This document shows positions 50,585 to 58,889 of a stretch of DNA of 64,000 nt, piece after piece. Each line of letters starts with the position of its first letter. Position 1 is the first letter of the stretch. The notes below the pieces were generated by a model, which ran no database searches, was not told where the DNA came from, and saw only the letters and a program-made list of their open reading frames with translations. Made by a program: the position numbers and the translations under genes. Source of the stretch: Flavobacterium piscis (GTDB taxonomy: Bacteria; Bacteroidota; Bacteroidia; Flavobacteriales; Flavobacteriaceae); assembly GCF_001686925.1 (NCBI RefSeq), contig NZ_LVEN01000002.1:186001-250000 (forward strand), written 5' to 3'.

Positions 50585-51709
50585 ATGAAAAAAGTATACC
50601 TCGATAACGCCTCTACAACCGCTATGCGTCCTGAAGTGATTCAGGAAATGACCAAAGTAATGACTGAAGATTTTGGTAATCCGTCTTCTACACATAGTTT
50701 TGGAAGAAACGGAAAGACTATTCTGGAGCTTTCCAGAAAAAGTATTGCCAAACATTTAAACTGTTCTGCACAAGAAATTATTTTTACTTCGGGCGGAACT
50801 GAGGCTGATAACTGGATACTGCGCTCAGCCGTAGAAGATCTTAAAATCGAGCGTATCATTACTACAAAAATTGAGCATCATGCCGTTTTGCATACTGTTT
50901 TAGTATTAGAAGCTGAATATAATGTTCAGGTGGATTACGTAAAAATAAACCCTGACGGAAGTATAGATCTTACTCATTTGTCTAATTTATTGGCAGAAGA
51001 GAAAAAGACTATTGTAAGTCTAATGCATGTAAACAACGAAACAGGTGCTATTTTAGACCTGGACAGAGTTGGTGTTATTTGCAAACAATACAATACATTA
51101 TTTCACTCAGATACCGTGCAATCTATCGGTAAAACCGAGATTGATTTGCAAAAAACGCCAGTCGATTTTATCATTGCAAGTGCACATAAATTTCATGGGC
51201 CAAAAGGAATTGGTTTTGCTTTTGTTCGGAAAAATTCAGGTTTGCAGCCGCTTATTTTTGGCGGAGAACAAGAAAAAGGACTTCGCGCAGGAACCGAAGC
51301 TGTACATCAAATTGCGGGTATGGCAAAAGCATTGTCTCTTTCTTATGAGAATTTGGATCAGGAAAGGAAATACATTACAGATCTGAAAATGTACCTGATT
51401 GATCAGTTGGAAATTCATTTTCCGGGTTTTAGAATAAATGGTAAAAAAGATGATTTTTATAATATCATCAATATCATTCTGCCTTTTTCTGCAGATAAAA
51501 CTTCGATGCTTTTGTTTAGTTTAGACATGAAAGGAATTGCGGTTTCGAGAGGAAGTGCGTGCCAGTCCGGAAGTATAAAACCTTCTCACGTTTTAAAAGA
51601 AATGCTTTCGGAGACGGATTTAAAATTACCAAATCTCCGAATTTCATTTAGTCATTATAATACCAAAGAAGATATCGATTGGCTGATTGAATGTCTTAAA
51701 GGTGTTTGA
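50585..51709 (+). CDS. Cysteine desulfurase family protein (NifS/IscS-like)
   Basis: A 374-residue class V aminotransferase-fold enzyme. The start MKKVYLDNASTTAMRPEV is typical of IscS/NifS proteins. The PLP lysine is K202 (SAHKFHGPKG) and the sulfur-carrying cysteine is C326 (RGSACQSGS), in the long flexible loop of class I desulfurases. It releases sulfur from cysteine for iron-sulfur or tRNA thiolation; the acceptor is unknown and no iscU or sufE is adjacent. ATG 50585 is used because a longer start would include the promoter. Confidence 0.9.
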   Translation: MKKVYLDNASTTAMRPEVIQEMTKVMTEDFGNPSSTHSFGRNGKTILELSRKSIAKHLNCSAQEIIFTSGGTEADNWILRSAVEDLKIERIITTKIEHHAVLHTVLVLEAEYNVQVDYVKINPDGSIDLTHLSNLLAEEKKTIVSLMHVNNETGAILDLDRVGVICKQYNTLFHSDTVQSIGKTEIDLQKTPVDFIIASAHKFHGPKGIGFAFVRKNSGLQPLIFGGEQEKGLRAGTEAVHQIAGMAKALSLSYENLDQERKYITDLKMYLIDQLEIHFPGFRINGKKDDFYNIINIILPFSADKTSMLLFSLDMKGIAVSRGSACQSGSIKPSHVLKEMLSETDLKLPNLRISFSHYNTKEDIDWLIECLKGV

Positions 51710-51723
51710 GAGGAAAAGAAGTT

Positions 51724-51754
51724 TTGCAGATTTTAAATAATCTAAAATCTGCAA
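51724..51754. terminator. Hairpin between cysteine desulfurase and tsaC
   Basis: A 12-base-pair stem (51724-51735 with 51743-51754, arm TTGCAGATTTTA) with a 7-base loop lies between the convergent stops. T runs are weak, so terminator function is likely but not certain. Confidence 0.55.
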
Positions 51755-51761
51755 TCTAAAA

Positions 51762-52334
51762 TTATTTACGTATCACTTTCACCTGTGCATCATTCGTGAG
51801 TTTGATTATTGTGGAAGGTTTTCCGGCAACTTTATCCTGATTTAGTTTTACTACATAATCTACTCCTTTGATGATTTCAGGATTAATATCTTTGAAAGCA
51901 ATAGGAGTGGGTTGTCCTGAAATATTAGCCGAAGTCGAAACCAAAGGTTTTTTCATTCTTTCTAATAATTTAAAGCAAAAAGGTTCTTTTACAATACGAA
52001 TTCCTAGTGAATTATCGGCTGCAATTATATTTTTGGCTACATTTCTGGGTTCGTCCAGGATTAAAGTAGTTGGTTTTTCAGATACATCCAAAATTTGCCA
52101 GGCCACTTCCGGAATGTTTTTGAATACATTGTACATCATTTTTTCGCCATTCATTAATACAATCATACTTTGTGTTTCGGCACGCTGTTTTAATTTGTAT
52201 ATTTTGGCGACAGCTTCAGGATTTGTGGCATCACAGCCAATTCCCCACACTGTATCGGTTGGGTAAAGTATGATTCCACCTTCTTTAATGACTTCGTAAG
52301 CGTTGTGGATTTCGGTGTTTATGTCTTGATTCAT
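51762..52334 (-). CDS. tsaC: L-threonylcarbamoyladenylate synthase
   Basis: A 190-residue YrdC/Sua5-domain protein that makes threonylcarbamoyl-AMP from threonine, bicarbonate and ATP for t6A37 of tRNAs. Family segments are GIILYPTDTVWGIGCDA (20-36), IYKLKQRAETQSMIVL (45-60) and PLVSTSANISGQPTP near 130-145. Its start overlaps the neuD-like gene stop by one base, so this housekeeping gene sits at the end of a glycan operon. A decayed second copy of its 5' two thirds exists at about 58555-58887, also immediately behind a glycan gene. Confidence 0.93.
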   Translation of the reverse strand: MNQDINTEIHNAYEVIKEGGIILYPTDTVWGIGCDATNPEAVAKIYKLKQRAETQSMIVLMNGEKMMYNVFKNIPEVAWQILDVSEKPTTLILDEPRNVAKNIIAADNSLGIRIVKEPFCFKLLERMKKPLVSTSANISGQPTPIAFKDINPEIIKGVDYVVKLNQDKVAGKPSTIIKLTNDAQVKVIRK

Positions 52335-52981
52335 TATAAAAAATCTAAAGGTTCTGAGTATTTAATTATTTTTCCTGGCGTTCCAATTACAACGGCGTTA
52401 TCAGGAATATCTTGTATAACAATAGTTCCGGCGCCAATTATTACATTTTTACCAATTTTAAGCTTAGGCAAAATTACTGCACCAGCACCAATTTGTGTGT
52501 AAGACCCAACGGTAACATTTCCTAAAAGAATAACATTTGGAGACAATTCTACAAAATCTTCAACTACACAATCGTGCGTTATGGTTGTATTATAGTACAC
52601 AATAGTTCCAATTCCTATTTTGGTCGAATTAGAAAATGTTGCATTAGAAAGAACGTTAGAACCAACGCCAATTTCTACATCAAAACTTCCAATTGTAGCT
52701 TGCAGACTTATTGCTGAAACAAATTTTCCGCCTAGTGCTATAAATTTATCGTATAGTTTTTTTCGTAAAACCGGATTTCCAATACCTATTGTAAATTCGT
52801 TATTTATAGAAAAATGAGATTTTGCTTGCTTTTCATTTTTTAGAATCGGAAATTGTTTATATAAAAAATCCCCAATATCATGATTTACATCATCATAAAA
52901 AGCCAGATTATCCAGTTGGTTATTTTGTTTGAAAATTTCCAGAATTTCTTTTGCAAATCCCTTAGCTCCAATAATTAACAT
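52334..52981 (-). CDS. NeuD/PglD-family sugar O- or N-acetyltransferase
   Basis: A 215-residue acyltransferase with an N-terminal Rossmann-like part (MLIIGAKGFAKEIL) and a C-terminal left-handed beta-helix of hexapeptides (about 90-205). The probable catalytic base is H136 (TTITHDCVV). Relatives O-acetylate sialic acid (NeuD) or N-acetylate UDP-4-amino sugars (PglD). The upstream aminotransferase gene overlaps its start by 7 bases, so N-acetylation of the aminosugar made there is the likely function. The next gene is tsaC with a one-base overlap. Confidence 0.85.
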   Translation of the reverse strand: MLIIGAKGFAKEILEIFKQNNQLDNLAFYDDVNHDIGDFLYKQFPILKNEKQAKSHFSINNEFTIGIGNPVLRKKLYDKFIALGGKFVSAISLQATIGSFDVEIGVGSNVLSNATFSNSTKIGIGTIVYYNTTITHDCVVEDFVELSPNVILLGNVTVGSYTQIGAGAVILPKLKIGKNVIIGAGTIVIQDIPDNAVVIGTPGKIIKYSEPLDFL

Positions 52982-54051
52982 GTAAATTTATTTATTATTG
53001 ATATAATTCTTTCTAAATCTGAAGTTGGAAGACCAACATATAATGGTAAACATAAAATTCGAGAAGCGATACTTTCAGAAATTGGCATTTCGACTCCGTT
53101 TATATAATTTACTTTGTTTAATGAAGGATAAAAATAACGTCTCGGAATAATGTTTTCTATTTTTAATTCGCTCTGAACCTTCAGTAAAACTTCTTCTGAT
53201 TCAAAAATTACAGGATAATAACTGTAATTCCATTCTGTATTTTCGCGAATTCTTAATGATTTTAAGTTATTGAATTCTAAGTGGGCATTGTAAAAATCAA
53301 CCACTTTTTTGCGTTCTGAAAATATAGTATCGATATGATCAAAAACCGCCAGACCTAACGCAGATTGTAATTCGGAAATTTTAGCATTAATTCCTAAACC
53401 ATGAAAATCTAAAGGACCATTGTGGCCAAAGTTGTGGCTATAGAATAATTTATGATATAATTCGCTGTCATTACAAAACATGGCACCGCCTTCTCCGCTA
53501 TGAAAAATTTTTGTCGCATGAAAACTGCAAGTAGAAACATCACCAAAGTTAAAAACAGATTGGCCGTTGTATTTTACACCAAAGCAATGTGCAGCATCAT
53601 ATATGACTTTCAAATTATGTTTTTTAGCAATTTTTTCGATTGCAATAACATTACACGGATTTCCAAAAACGTGAGTCGCAAGTATTGCAGTTGTTTTTGA
53701 GGTAATAGATTGCTCGATTTTATCTTCATCAATCGTTAAATATTCCGGACGAATGTCTACAAAAACGGGTTTACAATTTTCCCAAATTATCGCTGCAGAT
53801 GTCGCAATATATGAGAATGGAGTAGTGATAACTTCACCACCGTTGCCAAATAATTTTAAAGCGATTTGCAACGGAATAGTTCCATTATTCGTGATAATTA
53901 TATTCGAAACTTCGAGATATTTGCTTAGTTTTTCTTCTAATTCCAGAGTAAGTTCTCCTCTGTTTGTAAGCCAAACTTTTTCCCAGGCACGTTGTAAATA
54001 TGAATTATAAGATTCAATTGAAGGAAGAAAAGTTTTTGTAACGTTTATCAA
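52975..54051 (-). CDS. DegT/DnrJ/EryC1/StrS sugar aminotransferase
   Basis: A 358-residue PLP aminotransferase that converts keto-sugars linked to nucleotides into amino sugars. The PLP lysine is K181 (CSFHATKIFHSGEGG) and the PLP-ring aspartate is D152 (YDAAHCFG). It starts with TTG at 54051, overlapping the glycosyltransferase stop as TTGA; the resulting MINVTKTFLP is the normal N-terminus of this subfamily, so the non-ATG start seems real. With the downstream NeuD-type enzyme it could form a UDP- or dTDP-4-acetamido sugar, but no 4,6-dehydratase gene is in the window. Confidence 0.88.
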   Translation of the reverse strand: MINVTKTFLPSIESYNSYLQRAWEKVWLTNRGELTLELEEKLSKYLEVSNIIITNNGTIPLQIALKLFGNGGEVITTPFSYIATSAAIIWENCKPVFVDIRPEYLTIDEDKIEQSITSKTTAILATHVFGNPCNVIAIEKIAKKHNLKVIYDAAHCFGVKYNGQSVFNFGDVSTCSFHATKIFHSGEGGAMFCNDSELYHKLFYSHNFGHNGPLDFHGLGINAKISELQSALGLAVFDHIDTIFSERKKVVDFYNAHLEFNNLKSLRIRENTEWNYSYYPVIFESEEVLLKVQSELKIENIIPRRYFYPSLNKVNYINGVEMPISESIASRILCLPLYVGLPTSDLERIISIINKFTC

Positions 54052-55211
54052 AGTAGTATTTTTTTAAAATGTTCTATTCTGGGGGTAATTTGTTTTTCAA
54101 AAGAGTACAAATGTAATATTTTATTCCGACCATTTTGGGCAATTCTTTTCATCAGGTCTTTGTCTGCATGCAATTCTTGAATTTTTGTAACGATTTCATC
54201 AATATTATTATTATTGATCTTAAAAAAGTCATTTCCGTCTTCAAGTCCCATATGTTTACTTTCATTAAAATAATCCGTCATAAAATTGACATTCCCAAAT
54301 AGTGATGCTGTTACCGAAGTAGCTAACGGAAAACCATCAAAAGCATTTTTGCTCAATACAAAAGGTTTGTTTGGAGAAATCATAATATGAGTTTTTTTTA
54401 AAATCGATTCAAAATGAAATTCATCTAGAACCCCTTTAAAATCAATACAGTTTTCAAGACTTGTATCGGTTAGGTCATTTTTAGAAAAACCGCCAATGAT
54501 AATGAAATTGAATTTATCTGTTTGATCTTTTAATGCAAAAACAATTTTTTGAAACACATCAAATCCTTTGTCGTTTCCGTCTTCAGTATATTTGTTGGCG
54601 AAAAATAATAGAGATGTTTTTACTGTCTCTTTTTGATATTCAAAATTTTGAATTTCCGGAGTGTTTAAATTTAGCGGAACGCCAGAGATTAAATTTACCT
54701 GTTCAGGATCACAAAGGCTGTTTTCGATAAGGTATTTTTTAGTAATATTTTGATTTACAATAACACCTTTAAAGTTCTTTGAATCAAAATATTTCTTAAG
54801 ATTTTCGTCTAAAAGAACATCGTTAAACCCAAATCCGCCACCGGGATAAAGTGTGAATGTAAAGGGGTTTTTATTTCGTTCGAAAATCTCAAAATGCTTT
54901 TTTAGATTATTATAAAAAAGCATATAAATCAATTGGCTGTTTAAATTAGTGGTATATTTTAGCCTTTTTATTTTATTGGAAAGCGCAGGATAATTAGCAG
55001 TTAGTAATTTTAAATTTTCTTCAAAACTTTTGCCCTGTGCATAATGTTCAAAAGTTGTTGCATCTGTTTTTATACGAGTATTTTCATAAAAACGGCAAAT
55101 CTCAGCATATTCGTAGCTTCTCCACGGAGAAAGAGTTGACGGAAGTATATCATCAAGTATTATAATTCCTTTGCTGTTTCCTATTTTATAATGTTTAAAA
55201 CGATCACCCAT
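54048..55211 (-). CDS. Glycosyltransferase, GT4-like
   Basis: A 387-residue protein of the GT-B fold type. The C-terminal half has FFANKYTEDGNDKGFDVFQK, FNFIIIGGFS (about 233-242) and the donor-binding segment VLSKNAFDGFPLATSVTASL, with the conserved pattern of GT4 glycosyltransferases (E/D-G-F-P). The N-terminal half is family-specific. The stop overlaps the start of the aminotransferase by 4 bases. Acceptor and donor are unknown. Confidence 0.75.
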   Translation of the reverse strand: MGDRFKHYKIGNSKGIIILDDILPSTLSPWRSYEYAEICRFYENTRIKTDATTFEHYAQGKSFEENLKLLTANYPALSNKIKRLKYTTNLNSQLIYMLFYNNLKKHFEIFERNKNPFTFTLYPGGGFGFNDVLLDENLKKYFDSKNFKGVIVNQNITKKYLIENSLCDPEQVNLISGVPLNLNTPEIQNFEYQKETVKTSLLFFANKYTEDGNDKGFDVFQKIVFALKDQTDKFNFIIIGGFSKNDLTDTSLENCIDFKGVLDEFHFESILKKTHIMISPNKPFVLSKNAFDGFPLATSVTASLFGNVNFMTDYFNESKHMGLEDGNDFFKINNNNIDEIVTKIQELHADKDLMKRIAQNGRNKILHLYSFEKQITPRIEHFKKILL

Positions 55212-55243
55212 TTAATCTGATTTATTTTATTTACTAATTATAT

Positions 55244-56068
55244 TTAAAAAAGGCCGTTTATTTTATATTTAATTTTGTGCACTATTTTGTCTATACCACT
55301 CAATCTTTGTTTCTTCAATTGATAAATCTGCTTTGAAAGGATTTTTCGAACAGGTTTTTCAAAATTTGGTTTTATATTTTTGAGAAAATCAGCCCAGATA
55401 ATTTCACGGTCAATTTGCTGTTTTGAAGACCAATACGATGTATGGTGGATTCTATAAACGGCCATATTTTCGTTTAGAAATTTGATTTTTCCATATTTAG
55501 CATTCAGCATATGTAAAAAATAATCGCCAATAGGTGAGGACACAAAATAATCAGGAAAAGATTCAAATAAATGATTTCGGTAAACTACACTTGGAGTCTG
55601 GATAAAATTATATTTAGCCAAATCAATAATTGTTGAAGTTTCTAAAATCTCGCTTTGAATCTCGTTATCTTTTAAAACACCATTTTCAAGTGTTTGTACA
55701 TTATGAAAACAAATGCTGTACTCTTTATTTTGATCAAGAAATAAAACTTGTTTTTCAAGTTTTAAATTTGATGTCCAATAATCATCGCCTTCGCACAATG
55801 CTACATATTCTCCTTTTGCTTTGTTTAATGTAAATAAAAAATTAGGCATCATACCTATGTTTTTATCGTGTTTGAAATATTGAATCAAATTCCCTTTTGG
55901 ATTTTCGCTAATGATTTCGTTTACAATAGAATCTGTTTCATCCGGAGAATTGTCATTAGAAATAATTAATTCAAAATCAAATTTAGTTTCTTGATTTAGA
56001 ATACATTCAACTGCTTGTTTTATATATTTTGCATGATTATAGGTAATCATCAATACACTTACTTTCAT
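55244..56068 (-). CDS. Glycosyltransferase family 2
   Basis: A 274-residue GT-A-fold transferase. The start MKVSVLMITYNHAKYIKQAV is the GT2 signature, followed by IISNDNSPDETDSIV, and the metal-binding motif is CEGDDYW (about 95-101). A C-terminal basic helix (about 245-270) may associate with the membrane. It transfers one sugar in the surface glycan pathway; specificity cannot be read from sequence. It lies 32 bases upstream of the GT4-like gene in the same orientation. Confidence 0.85.
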   Translation of the reverse strand: MKVSVLMITYNHAKYIKQAVECILNQETKFDFELIISNDNSPDETDSIVNEIISENPKGNLIQYFKHDKNIGMMPNFLFTLNKAKGEYVALCEGDDYWTSNLKLEKQVLFLDQNKEYSICFHNVQTLENGVLKDNEIQSEILETSTIIDLAKYNFIQTPSVVYRNHLFESFPDYFVSSPIGDYFLHMLNAKYGKIKFLNENMAVYRIHHTSYWSSKQQIDREIIWADFLKNIKPNFEKPVRKILSKQIYQLKKQRLSGIDKIVHKIKYKINGLF

Positions 56069-56102
56069 ATATATATAATAGTTTTAATAAAAGTTTGTTT
56101 TA

Positions 56103-57068
56103 CTAAATTTTTATCTTCTTATTTTTAAGCGCATACCCTATTTTTAATAAAATATACTGCAAAAAAAACTTTTTCTTCATTGCTAATTCTGTTCTTAAAA
56201 AGATCTCTTTGATTTCTTGTGCATTCGTTTTAAAGGAATCTCTAAATTTTGAATCACTTTTACTTAATTGAGCATTTTTTTGATAGGATCTAAAAATTCT
56301 TTTCCATCTTTTTTTATAAAGGCTAAAAGAAATATTTTCATCATCTAAATTACACATACCAATGAATCGTTGTTTTGTGTTTTTATTTTTATCATAAAAG
56401 ACACCTCCAACCTGTTGATTATCGTGCATTCGATAATAGAAATACTTTTTATCTAAAAGTTCATATTGGCCTTGATAACTCGAGATCATCGCAATCCATT
56501 CGTCGTGATGAAATTTATTTACAATTGGAAAAGGCAAAATATCTTGTAATATTTCTTTTTTAAAAGCCATTGATGCGCCTGTTGCCAAATTTAAAATCTG
56601 ACTAATCATTTTGTAATAATCAAAGTCAATATTTTCTTCTTTTAAAAATCGTGGAATATCCCAAAGCGCATATTTTTCCTGTATTTTAGAGTGATCATTT
56701 ATGCAATACCCATTTGAAGATAAAACTTTTATGTCGGGATGTGAATTGAAATAGGCAATATATTCTTCAACTTTTTCTGGTACCCATTTATCATCCTGAT
56801 CTGATAAAAAAATAAAATCACCGGTGCAAAGAGAAATCGCTTTTTCAAAATTTTTAACGCTTCGCAACGTACTTTGATTATGATGTATATAAAATAAAGA
56901 AGAATGTTTAGTTTTATAATCATTCAATATTTCAATTGTTTTATCTGTAGAAAGATCATCACAAACAATAATTTCATCAACCTCATGAGTTTGATTTAAT
57001 ATAGAATCAAGTTGTTCAATTAAGTGCTTTTCTCCATTATAGGTACATATGGCAACTGAAATTTTCAT
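56103..57068 (-). CDS. Glycosyltransferase family 2
   Basis: A 321-residue GT-A-fold transferase similar to rhamnosyl- or galactosyltransferases of O-antigen pathways. It has VAICTYNGEKHLIEQLDSIL, IVCDDLSTDKT and the DxD-type motif LSDQDDKW (about 89-96), and then KFHHDEWIAM (about 185-194). The C-terminal 80 residues are basic and may bind membrane lipids. It is about 35 bases from the next GT2 gene in the same direction. Confidence 0.85.
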   Translation of the reverse strand: MKISVAICTYNGEKHLIEQLDSILNQTHEVDEIIVCDDLSTDKTIEILNDYKTKHSSLFYIHHNQSTLRSVKNFEKAISLCTGDFIFLSDQDDKWVPEKVEEYIAYFNSHPDIKVLSSNGYCINDHSKIQEKYALWDIPRFLKEENIDFDYYKMISQILNLATGASMAFKKEILQDILPFPIVNKFHHDEWIAMISSYQGQYELLDKKYFYYRMHDNQQVGGVFYDKNKNTKQRFIGMCNLDDENISFSLYKKRWKRIFRSYQKNAQLSKSDSKFRDSFKTNAQEIKEIFLRTELAMKKKFFLQYILLKIGYALKNKKIKI

Positions 57069-57187
57069 ATTTTTTTTCTGTTATAGGCAATATCTTTAAA
57101 TTTTAAAATTAAAAATAATTATTTAAGTGTTTAATGATAAAAGGCCCTTTAATATATTGAGATTTTATTCGGCTGTAATTATAGTGT

Positions 57188-58147
57188 TTAAGAAACTGAA
57201 CAATAAACTACATTTTCAATCCAGCCGTCTAATGTGTATTTGTTAAAAATAGCATCAGGGATTTTTTCATATTCTTTCTCGAAAAATGATACTGGAATAT
57301 CTGGATTTTTATGGTCGATTATCAAAATGTTGTTTGGATTGTAAAAATCGTAATTAGCAATATCTGAATTTGTAGTGATCAGCTTTTTTTGCAAACCAAT
57401 ACTTTCAAATACTCTAAAAGTTAATCCGTTTTGCCCTTTTCGATTCACATCAAGCAAAACCTGAGAACTGTCTATATATTCTTTAATTTCTGATAATGGA
57501 ATATGATTTGTTATATATTCTATTGTGGATGTTTTTCTTTTAAATTTTCTATCATAAACAAATATCTTATGGCTTATGTTGTTGCCTTTTAAATTTTTAG
57601 CGATTTTGGCAAGAATTGGCAGTCTTTTATCTTTTGAAATGATATTAAAAACCTGATATTCAAAAGGCTTACCTGAAACTACAGGAACAGCACTATAAAT
57701 CCAGTTTGTTGCAAAATTCAAATTATATCGCTCACAATCTTCTTTCTCAAACGAAAAAACCTTGTGAAAATTAGGAATTACACGTATTATTTTTGGACAT
57801 CGATAGGTATTATCATTAAAATAGGCAATTGTTTTTTTTCCGTATTTTTTTAATTCCAAAACGCTTTTCGGATCAATAAAATCGCCTTTTATAACCACAA
57901 TAACATCCTGAAATTCTCCTATTTCTTTTAAGTTTTCTATAATTTTTTTTCCAAAGTGTTTTGTCTTTAAGTTTTGCTTAAAAAAAGATTTTAGAACAAA
58001 ATTATAAATTTTATAAAATGGGTTAGGGTAATTATATTCAAATTTATTAAAATTAATGTGATGAACATTGTGTCCCTTTTGTTTTAAAGAGATAGCGATG
58101 TGGTTGTTAAATCCCCAATTATCTAGACTTATCAGTGTAATACGCAT
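57188..58147 (-). CDS. CgeB-like glycosyltransferase
   Basis: A 319-residue protein with a GT-B-like plan: N-terminal segment MRITLISLDNWGFNNHIAIS, a central YFNDNTYRCPKI region, and the C-terminal QVLLDVNRKGQNGLTFRVFES (about 230-250), where the last Glu is the family donor-binding residue. CgeB-like proteins are spore or surface-glycan glycosyltransferases. It has extra space on both sides (120 bases downstream, about 200 empty bases before the tsaC pseudogene upstream) and may have its own promoter. Confidence 0.7.
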   Translation of the reverse strand: MRITLISLDNWGFNNHIAISLKQKGHNVHHINFNKFEYNYPNPFYKIYNFVLKSFFKQNLKTKHFGKKIIENLKEIGEFQDVIVVIKGDFIDPKSVLELKKYGKKTIAYFNDNTYRCPKIIRVIPNFHKVFSFEKEDCERYNLNFATNWIYSAVPVVSGKPFEYQVFNIISKDKRLPILAKIAKNLKGNNISHKIFVYDRKFKRKTSTIEYITNHIPLSEIKEYIDSSQVLLDVNRKGQNGLTFRVFESIGLQKKLITTNSDIANYDFYNPNNILIIDHKNPDIPVSFFEKEYEKIPDAIFNKYTLDGWIENVVYCSVS

Positions 58148-58345
58148 AATGTGTTTTTTATTACTGTCAAGTAAATTTTTTAAATTATAGTTTCAATGAT
58201 TTTGTATATTATGATTCAATAAATTTTATATCAAATTTTAGTATACAATGTTTTCTTGTTAGAAAAAAATATTTAATTATAAAAGGGTTAGTGTTAAAAG
58301 TAAAATATCGTTCTATACTTTAATATATTCAGGTGCTGTCACTTT

Positions 58346-58887
58346 CTAGTCAAAAGTTGAAGCTCTTTCTATTAAAAGCGTTTCACAATCTAATTTATTA
58401 TTTTCATAATGATTTAATTCTTCAAAAAGTTTATTTTTTATGTATTCAGAATCAAAAATTGCTCCAGTAATTTGCTGCGTTTCCGTGAATTTCCAGTGAT
58501 GAAGTTTTATCTGATAATAAAACTTACCAAAACTTATGGTTTCGATCGGCGGTAAGCAAAAAGGTTCCTTTACAATGCGTACTCCAAGCGAATTATCAAT
58601 TGTAATTATATTTTTGCAACGTTTATTGATTCGTCTAGAATTAATGAAGATGGTTTTTAGATAAATCTAAAATCTGCCAAGTCACTTCTACGATGTTTTT
58701 AAAAACATTGTACATCATTTTTTTGCCATTCATCAAAACAATCATGCTTTGTGTTTCAATTGTATGTTTTTACAACTGCTTCAGGATTAGTAGCGTCGCA
58801 TACAATTCCCCAAGCCGTGTCTGTCAGATATAGAATGATATCGCCTTCTTTGATAACTTCGTAAGTGTTGATTATTTCTTCGTTCAT
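58346..58887 (-). pseudogene. Broken second tsaC copy with unidentified 3' reading frame
   Basis: From the ATG at 58887 the sequence reads MNEEIINTYEVIKEGDIILY then LTDTAWGIVCDATNPEAV, closely matching the N-terminus of intact TsaC (AYEVIKEGGIILYPTDTVWG). The match continues through frameshifts and internal stops, including LILDE, KNII and LGVRIVKEPFC (about 58556), then ends. From there a different open frame of about 65 codons continues in the same frame (CLPPIETISFGKFYYQ ... ERASTFD) to the TAG at 58346-58348. The intact copy is 6.2 kb away. No gene was recognised between this element and 58147. Confidence 0.85.
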
Positions 58888-58889
58888 TT

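Noticed and set aside
50498..50755. N-terminal extension of the duplicated-domain lipoprotein
   Set aside because: It would bury the signal peptide and overlap the divergent cysteine desulfurase gene and both promoter elements.
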